A stretch of DNA of 34,795 nucleotides, from NCBI GenBank assembly GCA_050300015.1, contig JBNKWZ010000023.1, positions 1-34,795 of the forward strand, given 5' to 3'. Origin of the DNA: CAYZQH01 sp050300015 (GTDB lineage Bacteria > Pseudomonadota > Gammaproteobacteria > Pseudomonadales > Cellvibrionaceae). The notes below the pieces were generated by a model that searched no databases, had not been told where the DNA came from, and worked only from the letters and a program-made list of their open reading frames with translations. The position numbers and the translations under genes were made by a program. Within the stretch, counting starts at the first letter, position 1; every line of letters begins with the position of its first letter. Of this stretch, positions 15,253 to 25,050 are shown in pieces.

Positions 15253-15455
15253 AAACTTGTGTTGATTTAGGTGAATGGTTTTTTGTTTATCATCACCAGA
15301 ATGGCACGATTGATAAGAGAGTTGTTTAAAAAGGGGTTGTTGGGAAAGGGCTTATTGCAATGAGTGCTATGGAATGGGCCTTAAGCGTTAGGCGCGATGC
15401 AAAAGGGGCAGGGCATTTCTCTCACCTACCCCCCAGAGGGACGCACACTATAGAT

Positions 15456-15836
15456 CTATTTGGTAATCGTGCCTCCTGTTGACGGTAAACGCTCTGGTGC
15501 GAATAAACGGTCGTTGCGGGTGTCTTGCACTTCTACCCCAGTGAGGGTGCTGCTGTAGGTTAAAGCGGCGGGTTGCCCACTGCTGCTTGAGGTAACACCG
15601 CTAGAGCTACTGCTCGTTGTAGAACTGCTACTTGAGGCAACACCGCTGGAGCTACTGCTTGTTGCAGAACTGCTTGAACTGCTGGTGGTTGTAGAACTGC
15701 TAGTTGTCGCAGAACTGCTGGTCGTACTGCTACTTGAGCTACCGCCACCACCACCGCTACTGCACCCTGAGAACAACAATATTTGCCCAAAAAGCGTGAT
15801 CGCGAAAATCAGTCGTTTCAATAATGGCGTCATCAT
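15456..15836 (-). CDS. Small poly-serine lipoprotein downstream of the giant protein
   Basis: A 126-residue predicted lipoprotein. The signal MMTPLLKRLIFAITLFGQIL ends at the lipobox LFSGC, followed by five glycines and about 65 residues of serine/threonine linker with short SG(V/Q) interruptions, then a 35-residue tail. The open frame extends back to overlap the giant gene, but the ATG at 15836 has AGGA 6 nt upstream and starts the signal peptide. It lies 58 nt after the giant gene's stop, so co-transcription is likely. The tail contains LPSTGG, which I treat as chance. In the 203 bases to the acyltransferase gene I see nothing definite. Confidence 0.75.
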   Translation of the reverse strand: MMTPLLKRLIFAITLFGQILLFSGCSSGGGGGSSSSSTTSSSATTSSSTTTSSSSSSATSSSSSGVASSSSSTTSSSSSGVTSSSSGQPAALTYSSTLTGVEVQDTRNDRLFAPERLPSTGGTITK

Positions 15837-15894
15837 AAAGAATCCTGTTCGTGAGCCATGAAAGGGAATGGGCCGTTTGCAAAACTTGGTTTTT

Positions 15895-18800
15895 TTATTG
15901 GAAGTCATAGGTCACCAAGAAGGCCGTAGAGGTTGAATTCAGTGCGATGGGCAAATGGGGCGCAAAGCGCAAGGTGCCATCATTCTCTGGAAATGAACCA
16001 CTGCCCAATTCGGTATCACCGTCATCGATAACCCCATCATTGTTGGCGTCTAGCCACAGTTTGACGGCCGCAATGTCAGTGCTGTCATCGCCTGTGCCGG
16101 AAGCCTCTACGGTAATGGCATTTAATTGCACAGCGATCGTGTTGCTGCGCAATTGGAACCGTTGTACCACCACATGAGTCGTGCCTGCTTGAACCGTTTG
16201 ATTCACAACCGGAATAGGGGTGAATTCAACCGTAGCGGTTTCAGACACTACTGCGGCACCACTCGGGTCTTTGATCACACGGTCGGCAGTGCCATCTAAG
16301 TCGTTTGGTCCACCGTCTTCAATGGTGAGCTGCACGCAATAGTCACCTGCATTTAAACCGGGTTGATAAAGCGAATGGCCCGGCGCAGGACAAGTGCCCA
16401 GTACTCCAGGGGCCGATGCCAATCGATTTTTGTCGTCTTCAATAAACCGGCGCCAGCCTACATCCGTCCAGTATTTACGATATACCGCGTGCGTTGGAAT
16501 GGCGGCCAATAAAGGCACTACAATGGGGGCGGACAAGCCCTCGCGTGCGAGACCGGTTACTTCAAAATCGAAGATGCCAAAGCCATAGTCAAACTGGTCA
16601 TCCTCAATATTCATGGCCATTGCACCTTGGTTACCGTAAAGCATCAAGTCGTCCAGCGTAATTTCTGCGTCAGTACCGCTGAAGGCGGCCGTTAACCCTT
16701 GTTTTAGGGTCAGCCCACTTTCTGTTTGCAACACGGTTCGGGCATCTCCCTTACCTGGCAGAATATGGGCAGCCGGTGTTGGCTCAAGGTAGTCATCCAC
16801 GCCGTTCTGATTCTGGTCGGCCAAGCCTTCATCAGCATCACTCATGCCATCACCATCACTGTCGGCGATGATGCTCAAATCCGGCTCGGTGGACAGTACT
16901 TTGATCCAGCGCGTGGCTAATGTGGATTGGGCTGGGCTGCCACTGTCGGTGACACTCACACTCACCGGGTAAGTCCCTGTCTCCAGATCTTGCGGGTTCA
17001 CAATCAAATAATTGCCTGATGCATTATCAGAGGGGTTTAGCTCGGGGTCGGAGCCACTCCAGTCCACAGTAAAGGTATCGTTTTGGTTGGGATCTTCAAT
17101 GTGAGCCTCAATCAACACATGGCCTTCGGTGGTGAGCACGCTCGACCGTAAAGTGTCATTTTGCGTAATGCTAAGCTTCACATGTGGTGCAATATTGTCC
17201 CCCACAATGTGCACCGTGGCCTGGGTGGCAGAACCCAGCGACGCGTTGGTGGGTTCACCAAGCGTAAGAATAAGGGTTTCACCTAGCTCCTCGGTGGCGT
17301 CATCGAGAATGTTGATCGTCACCTGTCCCGTTTGCTCGGTAATATCAATGGTGTCACTGCTGATCCGGTAATCCACATTTTGGGTGGCGGTGCCGCTAAG
17401 CGTGATGGGAATGGTCACGGGGGGTTCCGCGAAATGGCCGTTTAGTTTTACCTCTACAACAATATTACTGCCCTCCTCGGCATAGTGCATGGTCCCCACA
17501 AATTCTGCCAATGGCAGCACGTCGAGCTGCTGGGTTGCCTCCGTGAGGTTGCCAGCGGCATCGGCGGCTGTCCAAGTAATCACATGTCGACCGGGCACAA
17601 ATGGCCCCACAGGATTGGCGGTGGCGGTGATGTCTCCATCTTTATTATCTGTTACCACCGCAGCCCCTAGGTTGACCGGCGTAAAGGGGCCGGTGGCCGA
17701 GATTTTGATACTGGACGGTGCAGTCAAAACGGGGGCAATTTCATCTAGGTTCGGATTCATACCTTGTTCAAATTCTTCAAGGTTGGTAAGCCCATCGTTG
17801 TCAGTGTCCAAAATGGCATCGCTGAGATCGTTAGGGTTAAGCCCGTACTCCGTTTCATAGGCATCCGCTAAGCCATCGTTATCGCTGTCGGTGGTATAGC
17901 GTTCGTCCAGTGGGAAGGCGTCATCGGCATCGGCAATTGCGTCGTTATCATCGTCGCCATCGCAAGCATCGCCCTCAAAATCGCCATCAGTATTGATTTG
18001 ATCCACATTCACAATAGTGAGGCAGTTGTCATCGTCATTGGCCACGGTATCGTTATCGATATCTGCATCACAGGCATTGCCATCGCCGTCCCCGTCGGTA
18101 TCCATTTGGTCGGTGTTGGATGCACTAATACAATTGTCCGCACTGTCATCAACACCATCATTGTCGGCGTCTGTGATGGCATCTTGTTTTGTATAGCCAT
18201 AGTGAAAGGTTTTCACATAGCCGCCTTTTTCTGGGGTGCTGCCAAAGGTGTCTATGTCAGGTGCGCCGGCGATGATGTCACCGATGCCATCGCCGTCCAT
18301 GTCATTCGCCACAACAACGTAGTGACCCAATAGACCGCCTGCAATTTCACCATTAATGGTGTCGGGATCTTCAACTGGACCTGCTGGGCCGCCTTTGAAT
18401 ATTCGTACCTGCCCTCGATCTTCATTGCCGGCGCGATTGGCACCGACCACTATATCGGCATAGGCGTCCAGGTCTGTATTGCCCACTGCCACGCGCACAC
18501 CCAATTGATCAGCGGAGTTGTCGCCTTCTTCTGCACTGATTCCTGTAAAGGTGTAGGCCGGTGGCACGATGCTCAAAAGGTCGGGGGCGGACTCGGGTAT
18601 CCAATAAGCGGTAGCGCTGTCATAAACATACACTGCACCGGCACCGGAGTAGGCGCCCACTACTAGGTCATCAATACCGTCAGCAGTAACGTCGCCACTG
18701 GCAATCGAAAAGCCAAACCGCTGGACGCTAGGGGATTCGAGCGTGAAGGATTGGGTCATCTCGTCGCCACTGGCCCATGCGTTGTCAGCGCCTAAAAAGC

Positions 18801-21800
18801 CATACACTTTTCCAGCATCATAGAAGCCAGCGCCAAGTATGAGGTCAGACAACGCATCGCCATCAATGTCTGCAATAACGGCGCTGTCACCAATGCCAAA
18901 CAGTGAAAAGGGCGTTTGCAACGGTTCTGCATCCAAACCCCCTAGGGTGGATAGATAAGCCAGCGCGACGCCGTATCCATTCACAGAGGCCAATACGATT
19001 AAGTCATCCTGGTTGTCGTTGTCCAAGTCTCCCGATGTGAGAAAAGTGGCAAAATTACTGGGGTACTCAGGCCGTGTGATGAGCCGATCGGCATAGTTGA
19101 TGAATCTGCCGTTGTTGAGATAAATCGAAACATCTTCATTGCTTCCAACGGCAATGTCAGGCAGCCCATTGTTGTCAAAATCGCCAACAGCAAGTGAGCG
19201 CCCATACTGAAATTGGTCACGGTCAGGCGTCAATTTTGCGGTGCGTTGTGAACTGCCTTCGGGACCACCGTAGTAAAGGTAAACCGCGCTGCCCATTTCT
19301 TCTGCAGGGGCACCTACAACAACATCACTGTAGCCATCCTGATCAACGTCTCCAGAGGCCAGGGTAATACCGAACTTGTCCTCTAGGTTGGGCAGTTCCT
19401 CGTCAGCAAACGGTTCGAAAGTGACACCCGCGACACGCGCGGGTTGCTCTGCCAAGCGTGGGTAACTGTTGTTGGTAAATTCTTCAAGTAAAGTGAAACC
19501 ATCACCATCTTCATCTGTCGTGGTGTCATTGGCTGTGAACTTGTCATATCCGTGAGTGTCTTCCCAGCGGTCTGCTAAACCATCCTGGTCAGTATCGGCG
19601 CTATAACGAGGGTCGTTGGGAAATTGATCTTCAAAATCGAGCGTGGCATCGCCGTCAATATTATTAAATTCAAACACCACAACACTGAAATCGTCGCCAT
19701 AAACATTGGCCACATCATCGGTGAGCGTGATATCTAAGTTCAGTCCTAAAGCTTCGCCTGCAGCCTCCGTCGCCACGGACATTTCAAACTGCAAATCAAC
19801 TTGGTCACCAATAGCAATTGCGCCATCCGCTTCTGTCAGCGCACAACTGACAACCCCGTCAGTCAAACCGCATCGCGCATCATTCTGCTCGAGTGTTACA
19901 AACTCAGGTAGCTCAAACGTCAACATGGCATTGGGTGAAGGTAAGCCGGCCCAGCCTTCGGGCGCACGGTTGACCACAGAAAAATCCACCGTGAATGGGG
20001 TGCCGGGGTCGATTCCCATAACGGGCGTTTCCAGTGCGAGTTGTGTCGTTTCAATGACGTCTACTTGAATATTGGCCACCGACAAATACTCGATGGCATA
20101 AAGGTCAATATCCGTGTTGTTTAGGGTTAATCGAATGTTGCCAGTCGTCGGTTCGGTAAAAATGTGAGAGCCCACCAGCATTCCATTGCCGTTGGCGAAT
20201 TCTGTTTCGGGTGATATTTCTCGGCCGTTGCCATCAAAGTTGCCGGTGCCGGGAACCAAGTATTCCGTAAAGTTCGAAATCACTTGCGCGTCATCGGTGT
20301 TCCAATCCCACGAGTCGAGTGCGGAATGATCTTGCTGGTCAACATCGGTGTAGGTAATGGCGAGCACAGCGCGAAAGCCACGTGGCACTTTAATGTTTGT
20401 GGGTGCGTTTATGAATACCGGGTCGGGCACGGGCGCGATGGTAATATCGACCACCGGTGTTTCTGCCGAGCGCAAGCTAAGCTGTGAGTTGTCTTGTATA
20501 TCCAAGGCGAAAAAAGAGAAAGCGTCGGATCCATTATAGTCATCAAAGGGCTTGTATTGATACACCGCAGTATTGTCGCTGGTCAGGGCCTCAAGTCGCG
20601 TCAACGTGCCGTTGGTAGGCTCGGATGCAACCACAAATTGATGCACATCCAACCCCTCTGCCGCGCCGAGTGCGCCATTGTTTTCTGCATTCAAAAAACC
20701 ATCTTTATCGCGTGAACTGACGCGAATGTAGAGTGCGCCGTCTTCATTCATGGTACAACTGCGAGGCGTCGTTAGATCCGCGTCAGAGAAACACTCGGAA
20801 GTCAGTTGCTCTGGCGGGTTGTAGTCACGAGTGACCGTAATATCGACCGTTGTGGGGTCGCTGCTGACCAAACCATCGTGAACCAAAAAGGCCAGTTGAT
20901 CACTTCCACGAAAACCAAAGTTAGAGCGGTAACTTAAAGTGGCGCTAGAGGGTGTCATATCCGAAAAAGGTAATGCTTGATAGGCGTGAAGAAAATAATC
21001 CGAGTTGTCCACATCGGTTTCCAGGATGAAAAACCCTTTGGCATTCACTGAAAGATTGCGTGGTGCTTTAAAATTACCTAATACAAAACCACCACCGGTT
21101 GAATTGGCTTCACCGGCAAACGTGCCGTCTTGGCCAAAGCGTTGTACGCGCTTATTGCCGGTATCAGCCACGTAAAGAATGTCGTTATCATCCAGCGTGA
21201 TTTCTTCGGGCTTGTTGAACTGCCCAGGTCGGTCGCCTGCCGCTTCAGCTACCATACATTTTTGGGCTGAACAGGTGAACCCGCGTGACACCCCGTTATC
21301 CACATCACAAGCGTTGTAATCCACGTTGTTGGCGTTGGCGAGATTGCCGTCGCAGCGACCCATCCAGCCTATTAAATTACCGGGTTTCCAAGTACCGTCT
21401 GCGTTTTCGGTTGGAGGGGCGTATTTATAAATGCGCGAGAGGCTGGTATGTAAGATATAAACATTGCCTTCGTTGTCTACTTCAATATCTGTAGCGGCCA
21501 GTTTCTGATAGTTATTTGCTCTCGTACCGCTAAAGTAGCAGGTGCCATTCCCACGACCGGGGAAGCAACCTGGAATAGTGCGATAGCCCTGGAACAACTC
21601 GGGGCGGGGGTTGTTAGCATCGAAAACAACATTTAGATCGGGTAAATCTTCTAAAAGCACATCCGTATTTTCAAGCTTTGTGGGCTTAAAACCCCATCCC
21701 CGGAGGTCGTAATATATTTCTCGCTCACGGTCCACGGCAATACCTGAGAATTCTTCTCCTTCGCGACGAGAGTCAAAATCCACTGGAACTTCGCCATGTG

Positions 21801-23982
21801 CATATAGCGTTGTGAACTGAGACGATAGACTCATAAGTCGCACATCACTAAACCGGTAGTCGTCAAATAGAAATACGTTTATCTCTGAATAATTGCGTGA
21901 CGATGTTATCCAGATACGGCCCAGTTCATCAAAGCTGAAATTGTCGGCAGGCCAAAAGCCCGTGCCGAGTGTGTTGGGCTCATACGTTTTTCCGGGTAAT
22001 GGATATAGCTCTTGCATGGCGATAAAATTGCCATCTTTATCCCATTTGGAAATTCGCGGTATTGGGCTAATCCCCGTGCGGTAGCTTTTTAGGCCTGATG
22101 GTAATTGGACATCACACATCCAAAAATGGTCGCGAACATAATAATTGCCGGCGTCATCCACGTGAATAAAGCTGGGTTCATACACGAAATTTATCGGTAT
22201 GATGCCCTTAAACGGATCGGTACTTGCGTCGTAACCGTCTGAACTGGGTGCATCGCAAATATTATTTTTAAGAAAGGTTCCATGATTGGCTCTATCCTCC
22301 AAGCGGAAGGCATCAGCCAAGCTCAAAAGAGGGCTTGTGCGCGTCACTTCATTGTTGGCAAGTTCCACATTGTCGCCCACAGGCGATAGACGAAAATCTT
22401 CAATAAAGTGCGGGTAAAGCGGAAACTCGATCTGACCGTTGTCAGGGAAGTTGGTAATTTCAAACTTCAATGGGTCTACTTGTCCGTCAATCAAATCGAT
22501 ATCGGTTCCGGTGAGTGTGAATTGCAACAACTTTCCTGTCACCGTTGACTGGGGGGATTTGTAATTTGCAATCGGAGGGGTGTTGGTGCCGGGTGTTTTT
22601 ATGGTGACCAATTGCAGTTGCGGTTCGGAAACATTGTTGGAGCTATCCTGCGCGGTCCAATAAATTTCATAACGATGGTCTGGCGTCAATTGTGAAAGAT
22701 TGGTGCGTTCAAAGGTCGGCCTTGGGTCCGCCAGGTCAATAATACGGGGAGTACCCAATAGCGTATCAATCTCGTCAAACTCAATAGTCTCCGCAGATTC
22801 ATAAGCAAAACCACCCGGTACGGTAATAATGGGTGGTTGAGTATCCTCTACGGTAATCGACTGTACCAATTGCGTGGATACGCCTTCATCACCAAAAAGG
22901 GTGTAGCGTGAATCGGTTGTTTCCGTTTTAAAGGGGCCATCATCATCTATCTGCCAAGTGATATCTGTTGTTTCGCCAATGTTAAACAGTACTGGCGCAC
23001 CTTCTTGCAATACAGCGAATAAGGTTTCGCAATCATCGGCCACCACAAACGCATTGTACAAATCCTCTTTCACGCGACTGAGTTTGGTGCCACCAAAATC
23101 GGTTGCTTCTAAGGTGATCGATTGGCTGGTAATCGCCGCTTGGGTGTCAACGTCCAAAAACTCTGGGTGCAATGTATCCCATACGGTTAAAGACGTAGTT
23201 GTGGAATTGAGCGCACTGTTGTAACTGGTTTGGTCAATAAACGTGGCCACACTGTCGACGCTAGTTTTACCCGCATACAAGCCAAATTGAGCACCTTTTT
23301 TGGCTAAGGGTATGGCGAGCTTAGCGACAGTGAACGCGGTTTTGCCAATTTTTTCGGCTTTAAATTTTGAGATGAGTTTAAACTTAGCGTAGCCACTGGC
23401 AGCAACCAGGGCTGCAGGTATTGCGATATCAAAAGCGGGGTTCACTCGGGTATGGGCTTGCCAAAAAATATCGTGATGTCCCTGGGGGAATAGAGCTTCG
23501 TTGCCACCGCGTAGATAAGGGTTGGTGGCAGTGACTTTGACAATTGAATGTGGATGGTAGGTATCAATTTGATTTGGGTCATTCAGTAGACCAGTGAACG
23601 GTGCTGCATCAAGTGGCTGAAACTTGAACCCAAACATTCCGCTCATCGTGCTTGTGAAACCGGTGTTCTGGACGCTGTGTTTGCATGCGCCTTGCGAGCT
23701 ATAAAAATCTACTGTATTTGGAGCAAGAAATTGAGGTGGAATATGGCGCATGTACAGTTCACTGCCGTAGGCTGCCACGTCCACACCAAAAGAAAACGGA
23801 AACGGGGTGGCGACCCCCGCGATACTTAAACCGATAAATGTGCCTAATGCGGCACTTTGTTCATTTCTCAGCGATGCATTATTGTCTGGTGTCGCTTTGC
23901 GAATGGCATGCGTGGGGTTGGCGATAAGTGTAAGCAGTATGCACACTAAACCTATAGCACGGGGTCGATAGAAAAATCGCAT
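15895..23982 (-). CDS. Giant secreted multidomain adhesin-like protein (2695 aa)
   Basis: The signal peptide (MRFFYRPRAIGLVCILLTLI..., cleavage near 'THA') is followed by modules at approximate residues: HYR-like domain 387-460; cadherin/Ig-like 465-525; NHL-like propeller blades 590-980 ('FNKPEEITLDDNDILYVADT'); two cadherin-like segments 1025-1170; seven FG-GAP repeats 1535-1930 ('LASGDVDQDGYSDVVVGAP' type), an integrin-alpha-like propeller; acidic thrombospondin-type-3 Ca2+ repeats 1934-2080; a second HYR 2080-2160; Calx-beta 2164-2264; a PKD-like domain to about 2370; and a choice-of-anchor-U-type segment near 2500-2580 ('YCVQLTIEDGGPNDLDG'). The protein ends about 115 residues later with no membrane anchor or sorting tail. 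It is probably extracellular and calcium-stabilised; an adhesion or matrix role is inference. The frame is intact throughout. Confidence 0.85.
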   Translation of the reverse strand: MRFFYRPRAIGLVCILLTLIANPTHAIRKATPDNNASLRNEQSAALGTFIGLSIAGVATPFPFSFGVDVAAYGSELYMRHIPPQFLAPNTVDFYSSQGACKHSVQNTGFTSTMSGMFGFKFQPLDAAPFTGLLNDPNQIDTYHPHSIVKVTATNPYLRGGNEALFPQGHHDIFWQAHTRVNPAFDIAIPAALVAASGYAKFKLISKFKAEKIGKTAFTVAKLAIPLAKKGAQFGLYAGKTSVDSVATFIDQTSYNSALNSTTTSLTVWDTLHPEFLDVDTQAAITSQSITLEATDFGGTKLSRVKEDLYNAFVVADDCETLFAVLQEGAPVLFNIGETTDITWQIDDDGPFKTETTDSRYTLFGDEGVSTQLVQSITVEDTQPPIITVPGGFAYESAETIEFDEIDTLLGTPRIIDLADPRPTFERTNLSQLTPDHRYEIYWTAQDSSNNVSEPQLQLVTIKTPGTNTPPIANYKSPQSTVTGKLLQFTLTGTDIDLIDGQVDPLKFEITNFPDNGQIEFPLYPHFIEDFRLSPVGDNVELANNEVTRTSPLLSLADAFRLEDRANHGTFLKNNICDAPSSDGYDASTDPFKGIIPINFVYEPSFIHVDDAGNYYVRDHFWMCDVQLPSGLKSYRTGISPIPRISKWDKDGNFIAMQELYPLPGKTYEPNTLGTGFWPADNFSFDELGRIWITSSRNYSEINVFLFDDYRFSDVRLMSLSSQFTTLYAHGEVPVDFDSRREGEEFSGIAVDREREIYYDLRGWGFKPTKLENTDVLLEDLPDLNVVFDANNPRPELFQGYRTIPGCFPGRGNGTCYFSGTRANNYQKLAATDIEVDNEGNVYILHTSLSRIYKYAPPTENADGTWKPGNLIGWMGRCDGNLANANNVDYNACDVDNGVSRGFTCSAQKCMVAEAAGDRPGQFNKPEEITLDDNDILYVADTGNKRVQRFGQDGTFAGEANSTGGGFVLGNFKAPRNLSVNAKGFFILETDVDNSDYFLHAYQALPFSDMTPSSATLSYRSNFGFRGSDQLAFLVHDGLVSSDPTTVDITVTRDYNPPEQLTSECFSDADLTTPRSCTMNEDGALYIRVSSRDKDGFLNAENNGALGAAEGLDVHQFVVASEPTNGTLTRLEALTSDNTAVYQYKPFDDYNGSDAFSFFALDIQDNSQLSLRSAETPVVDITIAPVPDPVFINAPTNIKVPRGFRAVLAITYTDVDQQDHSALDSWDWNTDDAQVISNFTEYLVPGTGNFDGNGREISPETEFANGNGMLVGSHIFTEPTTGNIRLTLNNTDIDLYAIEYLSVANIQVDVIETTQLALETPVMGIDPGTPFTVDFSVVNRAPEGWAGLPSPNAMLTFELPEFVTLEQNDARCGLTDGVVSCALTEADGAIAIGDQVDLQFEMSVATEAAGEALGLNLDITLTDDVANVYGDDFSVVVFEFNNIDGDATLDFEDQFPNDPRYSADTDQDGLADRWEDTHGYDKFTANDTTTDEDGDGFTLLEEFTNNSYPRLAEQPARVAGVTFEPFADEELPNLEDKFGITLASGDVDQDGYSDVVVGAPAEEMGSAVYLYYGGPEGSSQRTAKLTPDRDQFQYGRSLAVGDFDNNGLPDIAVGSNEDVSIYLNNGRFINYADRLITRPEYPSNFATFLTSGDLDNDNQDDLIVLASVNGYGVALAYLSTLGGLDAEPLQTPFSLFGIGDSAVIADIDGDALSDLILGAGFYDAGKVYGFLGADNAWASGDEMTQSFTLESPSVQRFGFSIASGDVTADGIDDLVVGAYSGAGAVYVYDSATAYWIPESAPDLLSIVPPAYTFTGISAEEGDNSADQLGVRVAVGNTDLDAYADIVVGANRAGNEDRGQVRIFKGGPAGPVEDPDTINGEIAGGLLGHYVVVANDMDGDGIGDIIAGAPDIDTFGSTPEKGGYVKTFHYGYTKQDAITDADNDGVDDSADNCISASNTDQMDTDGDGDGNACDADIDNDTVANDDDNCLTIVNVDQINTDGDFEGDACDGDDDNDAIADADDAFPLDERYTTDSDNDGLADAYETEYGLNPNDLSDAILDTDNDGLTNLEEFEQGMNPNLDEIAPVLTAPSSIKISATGPFTPVNLGAAVVTDNKDGDITATANPVGPFVPGRHVITWTAADAAGNLTEATQQLDVLPLAEFVGTMHYAEEGSNIVVEVKLNGHFAEPPVTIPITLSGTATQNVDYRISSDTIDITEQTGQVTINILDDATEELGETLILTLGEPTNASLGSATQATVHIVGDNIAPHVKLSITQNDTLRSSVLTTEGHVLIEAHIEDPNQNDTFTVDWSGSDPELNPSDNASGNYLIVNPQDLETGTYPVSVSVTDSGSPAQSTLATRWIKVLSTEPDLSIIADSDGDGMSDADEGLADQNQNGVDDYLEPTPAAHILPGKGDARTVLQTESGLTLKQGLTAAFSGTDAEITLDDLMLYGNQGAMAMNIEDDQFDYGFGIFDFEVTGLAREGLSAPIVVPLLAAIPTHAVYRKYWTDVGWRRFIEDDKNRLASAPGVLGTCPAPGHSLYQPGLNAGDYCVQLTIEDGGPNDLDGTADRVIKDPSGAAVVSETATVEFTPIPVVNQTVQAGTTHVVVQRFQLRSNTIAVQLNAITVEASGTGDDSTDIAAVKLWLDANNDGVIDDGDTELGSGSFPENDGTLRFAPHLPIALNSTSTAFLVTYDFQ

Positions 23983-24219
23983 AAGGTATCCTGTTAGACC
24001 TAGGGGGCGGCCCTAATAAGAAGCAACACTATTAAAAGATAGCGCTGCGTTTAGTGCTTATTGTAAAATGGAATAACTGACTAGGCTTTTCGACGAATGC
24101 GAATATGACGGGAAAGCGTGTCCAAATTTTATTTTTACTTCTGGCCTAAGTGTACATGATGCTTCGGCAGATAACACTTTTTTCGCCTGTAGAGCACAAT
24201 GGAATGGCTATCCTAGAAT

Positions 24220-24244
24220 TGGATAGCACGCAAAAACCTATTTA
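24220..24244. other. Non-coding gap 23983-24404 with a small hairpin
   Basis: Upstream of the giant gene about 420 bases contain no supportable gene. A GCTATCC/GGATAGC stem near this position is the only structure I can point to; it lacks a T run. Promoter elements for the giant gene are presumably here but I could not assign them. Confidence 0.3.
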
Positions 24245-24404
24245 GTAGACTATTTGCGACATGATTTTGTGAAATAAGCCTCCTGCAAGCAGTCTCGCTG
24301 ACCCCATGCGAAGGCGATACATCCGCTTTGTAATTCTTAACTGATGGCTATATTCAGAATCTGAAGCACTCCAACCAAGATTAAGCAAATCGCCACAAGA
24401 TAAT

Positions 24405-24757
24405 TCAAAAACTTGGGTTTAACCAAAATAAATATACCAGTAACAGCAATAAAACGGTGAGTTCGCTACCCGCGGTCGGAAGTGAATCTACTTTTGCAGC
24501 CAGGTGCTGTACTTCAGGAGGCGTCAGCCGCTCTATTCTCTCAGCGGCTTTTCTGGCGATACACCATGCTCAATCAGTGCGCTTTGAAGTTGTTTGTTAC
24601 TGAGTATTTCACGAACAATGTGTTTGGTCTCACTTTGGCTGTAAGTATGCTACTCGCTGGTGGAGATTAACTCCGAGGCAAATGCCTGATTAAAGCTAGA
24701 CGCGAATAAGAATGCACAAAGGGCTAGCCGAATAGCAGTTTTGTAAAGAGGTTTCAT
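24405..24757 (-). pseudogene. Broken PA2779-family protein gene
   Basis: Reading leftward from the ATG at 24757: MKPLYKTAIRLALCAFLFAS..., a signal peptide ending 'FASELISTSE', then a TAG at 24652-24650 (codon 36). The same frame continues 'ETKHIVREILSNKQLQSALI' and 'EHGVSPEK', after which one base appears lost near 24541-24553. The next frame continues 'ERIERLTPPEVQHLAAKVDS', 'LPTAGSELTVLLLLLVYLFW' and stops. This order (signal peptide, 'IST', '..L.E.GVSP..A..R...LT..EV..LA...D.LPAG', final hydrophobic span) is that of PA2779-family proteins. Its usual partner, a PA2778-type cysteine peptidase, is absent. Two lesions make it a pseudogene unless the sequence has errors. Confidence 0.75.
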
Positions 24758-25050
24758 CGTGCTTCCGTCAGTTGTTATTAAAGGTGTAGGGTAAGAAGGC
24801 CGTGGCTCATACGGTTGATGTAAAAATTTCCTGAAAATTGTATGGACTACAGTGTCATACCATCCCAGCGCCTGAAATCCTCGCGAACACTAACACTAAC
24901 AGTAACTCAATTTTCGCGCCTAATGATTCCGACGAGTTGGTCATAGAAAAACAGGAAGGGGGAATACAACAATGGATGTTGTTATAGTGAGCACTGCAAA
25001 GTACGGGTTGAACAGTATACGTTAACGCTTTTAAATCCAGCGCTGGACCT

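Noticed and set aside
15456..15510. LPSTGG as a sortase (LPXTG) signal in the small lipoprotein
   Set aside because: There is no hydrophobic span or positive tail after it, and the protein has a Gram-negative lipobox at its N-terminus; a chance match.
15895..15900. Premature stop truncating an anchor of the giant protein
   Set aside because: Reading past the stop in this frame, and inspecting the one alternative frame open there, gave no sorting tail or anchor-like hydrophobic segment that would belong to the giant protein.
24482..24670. A 62-residue plus-strand open frame
   Set aside because: It is antisense to the PA2779-family pseudogene, whose signal peptide and helices explain the sequence better.
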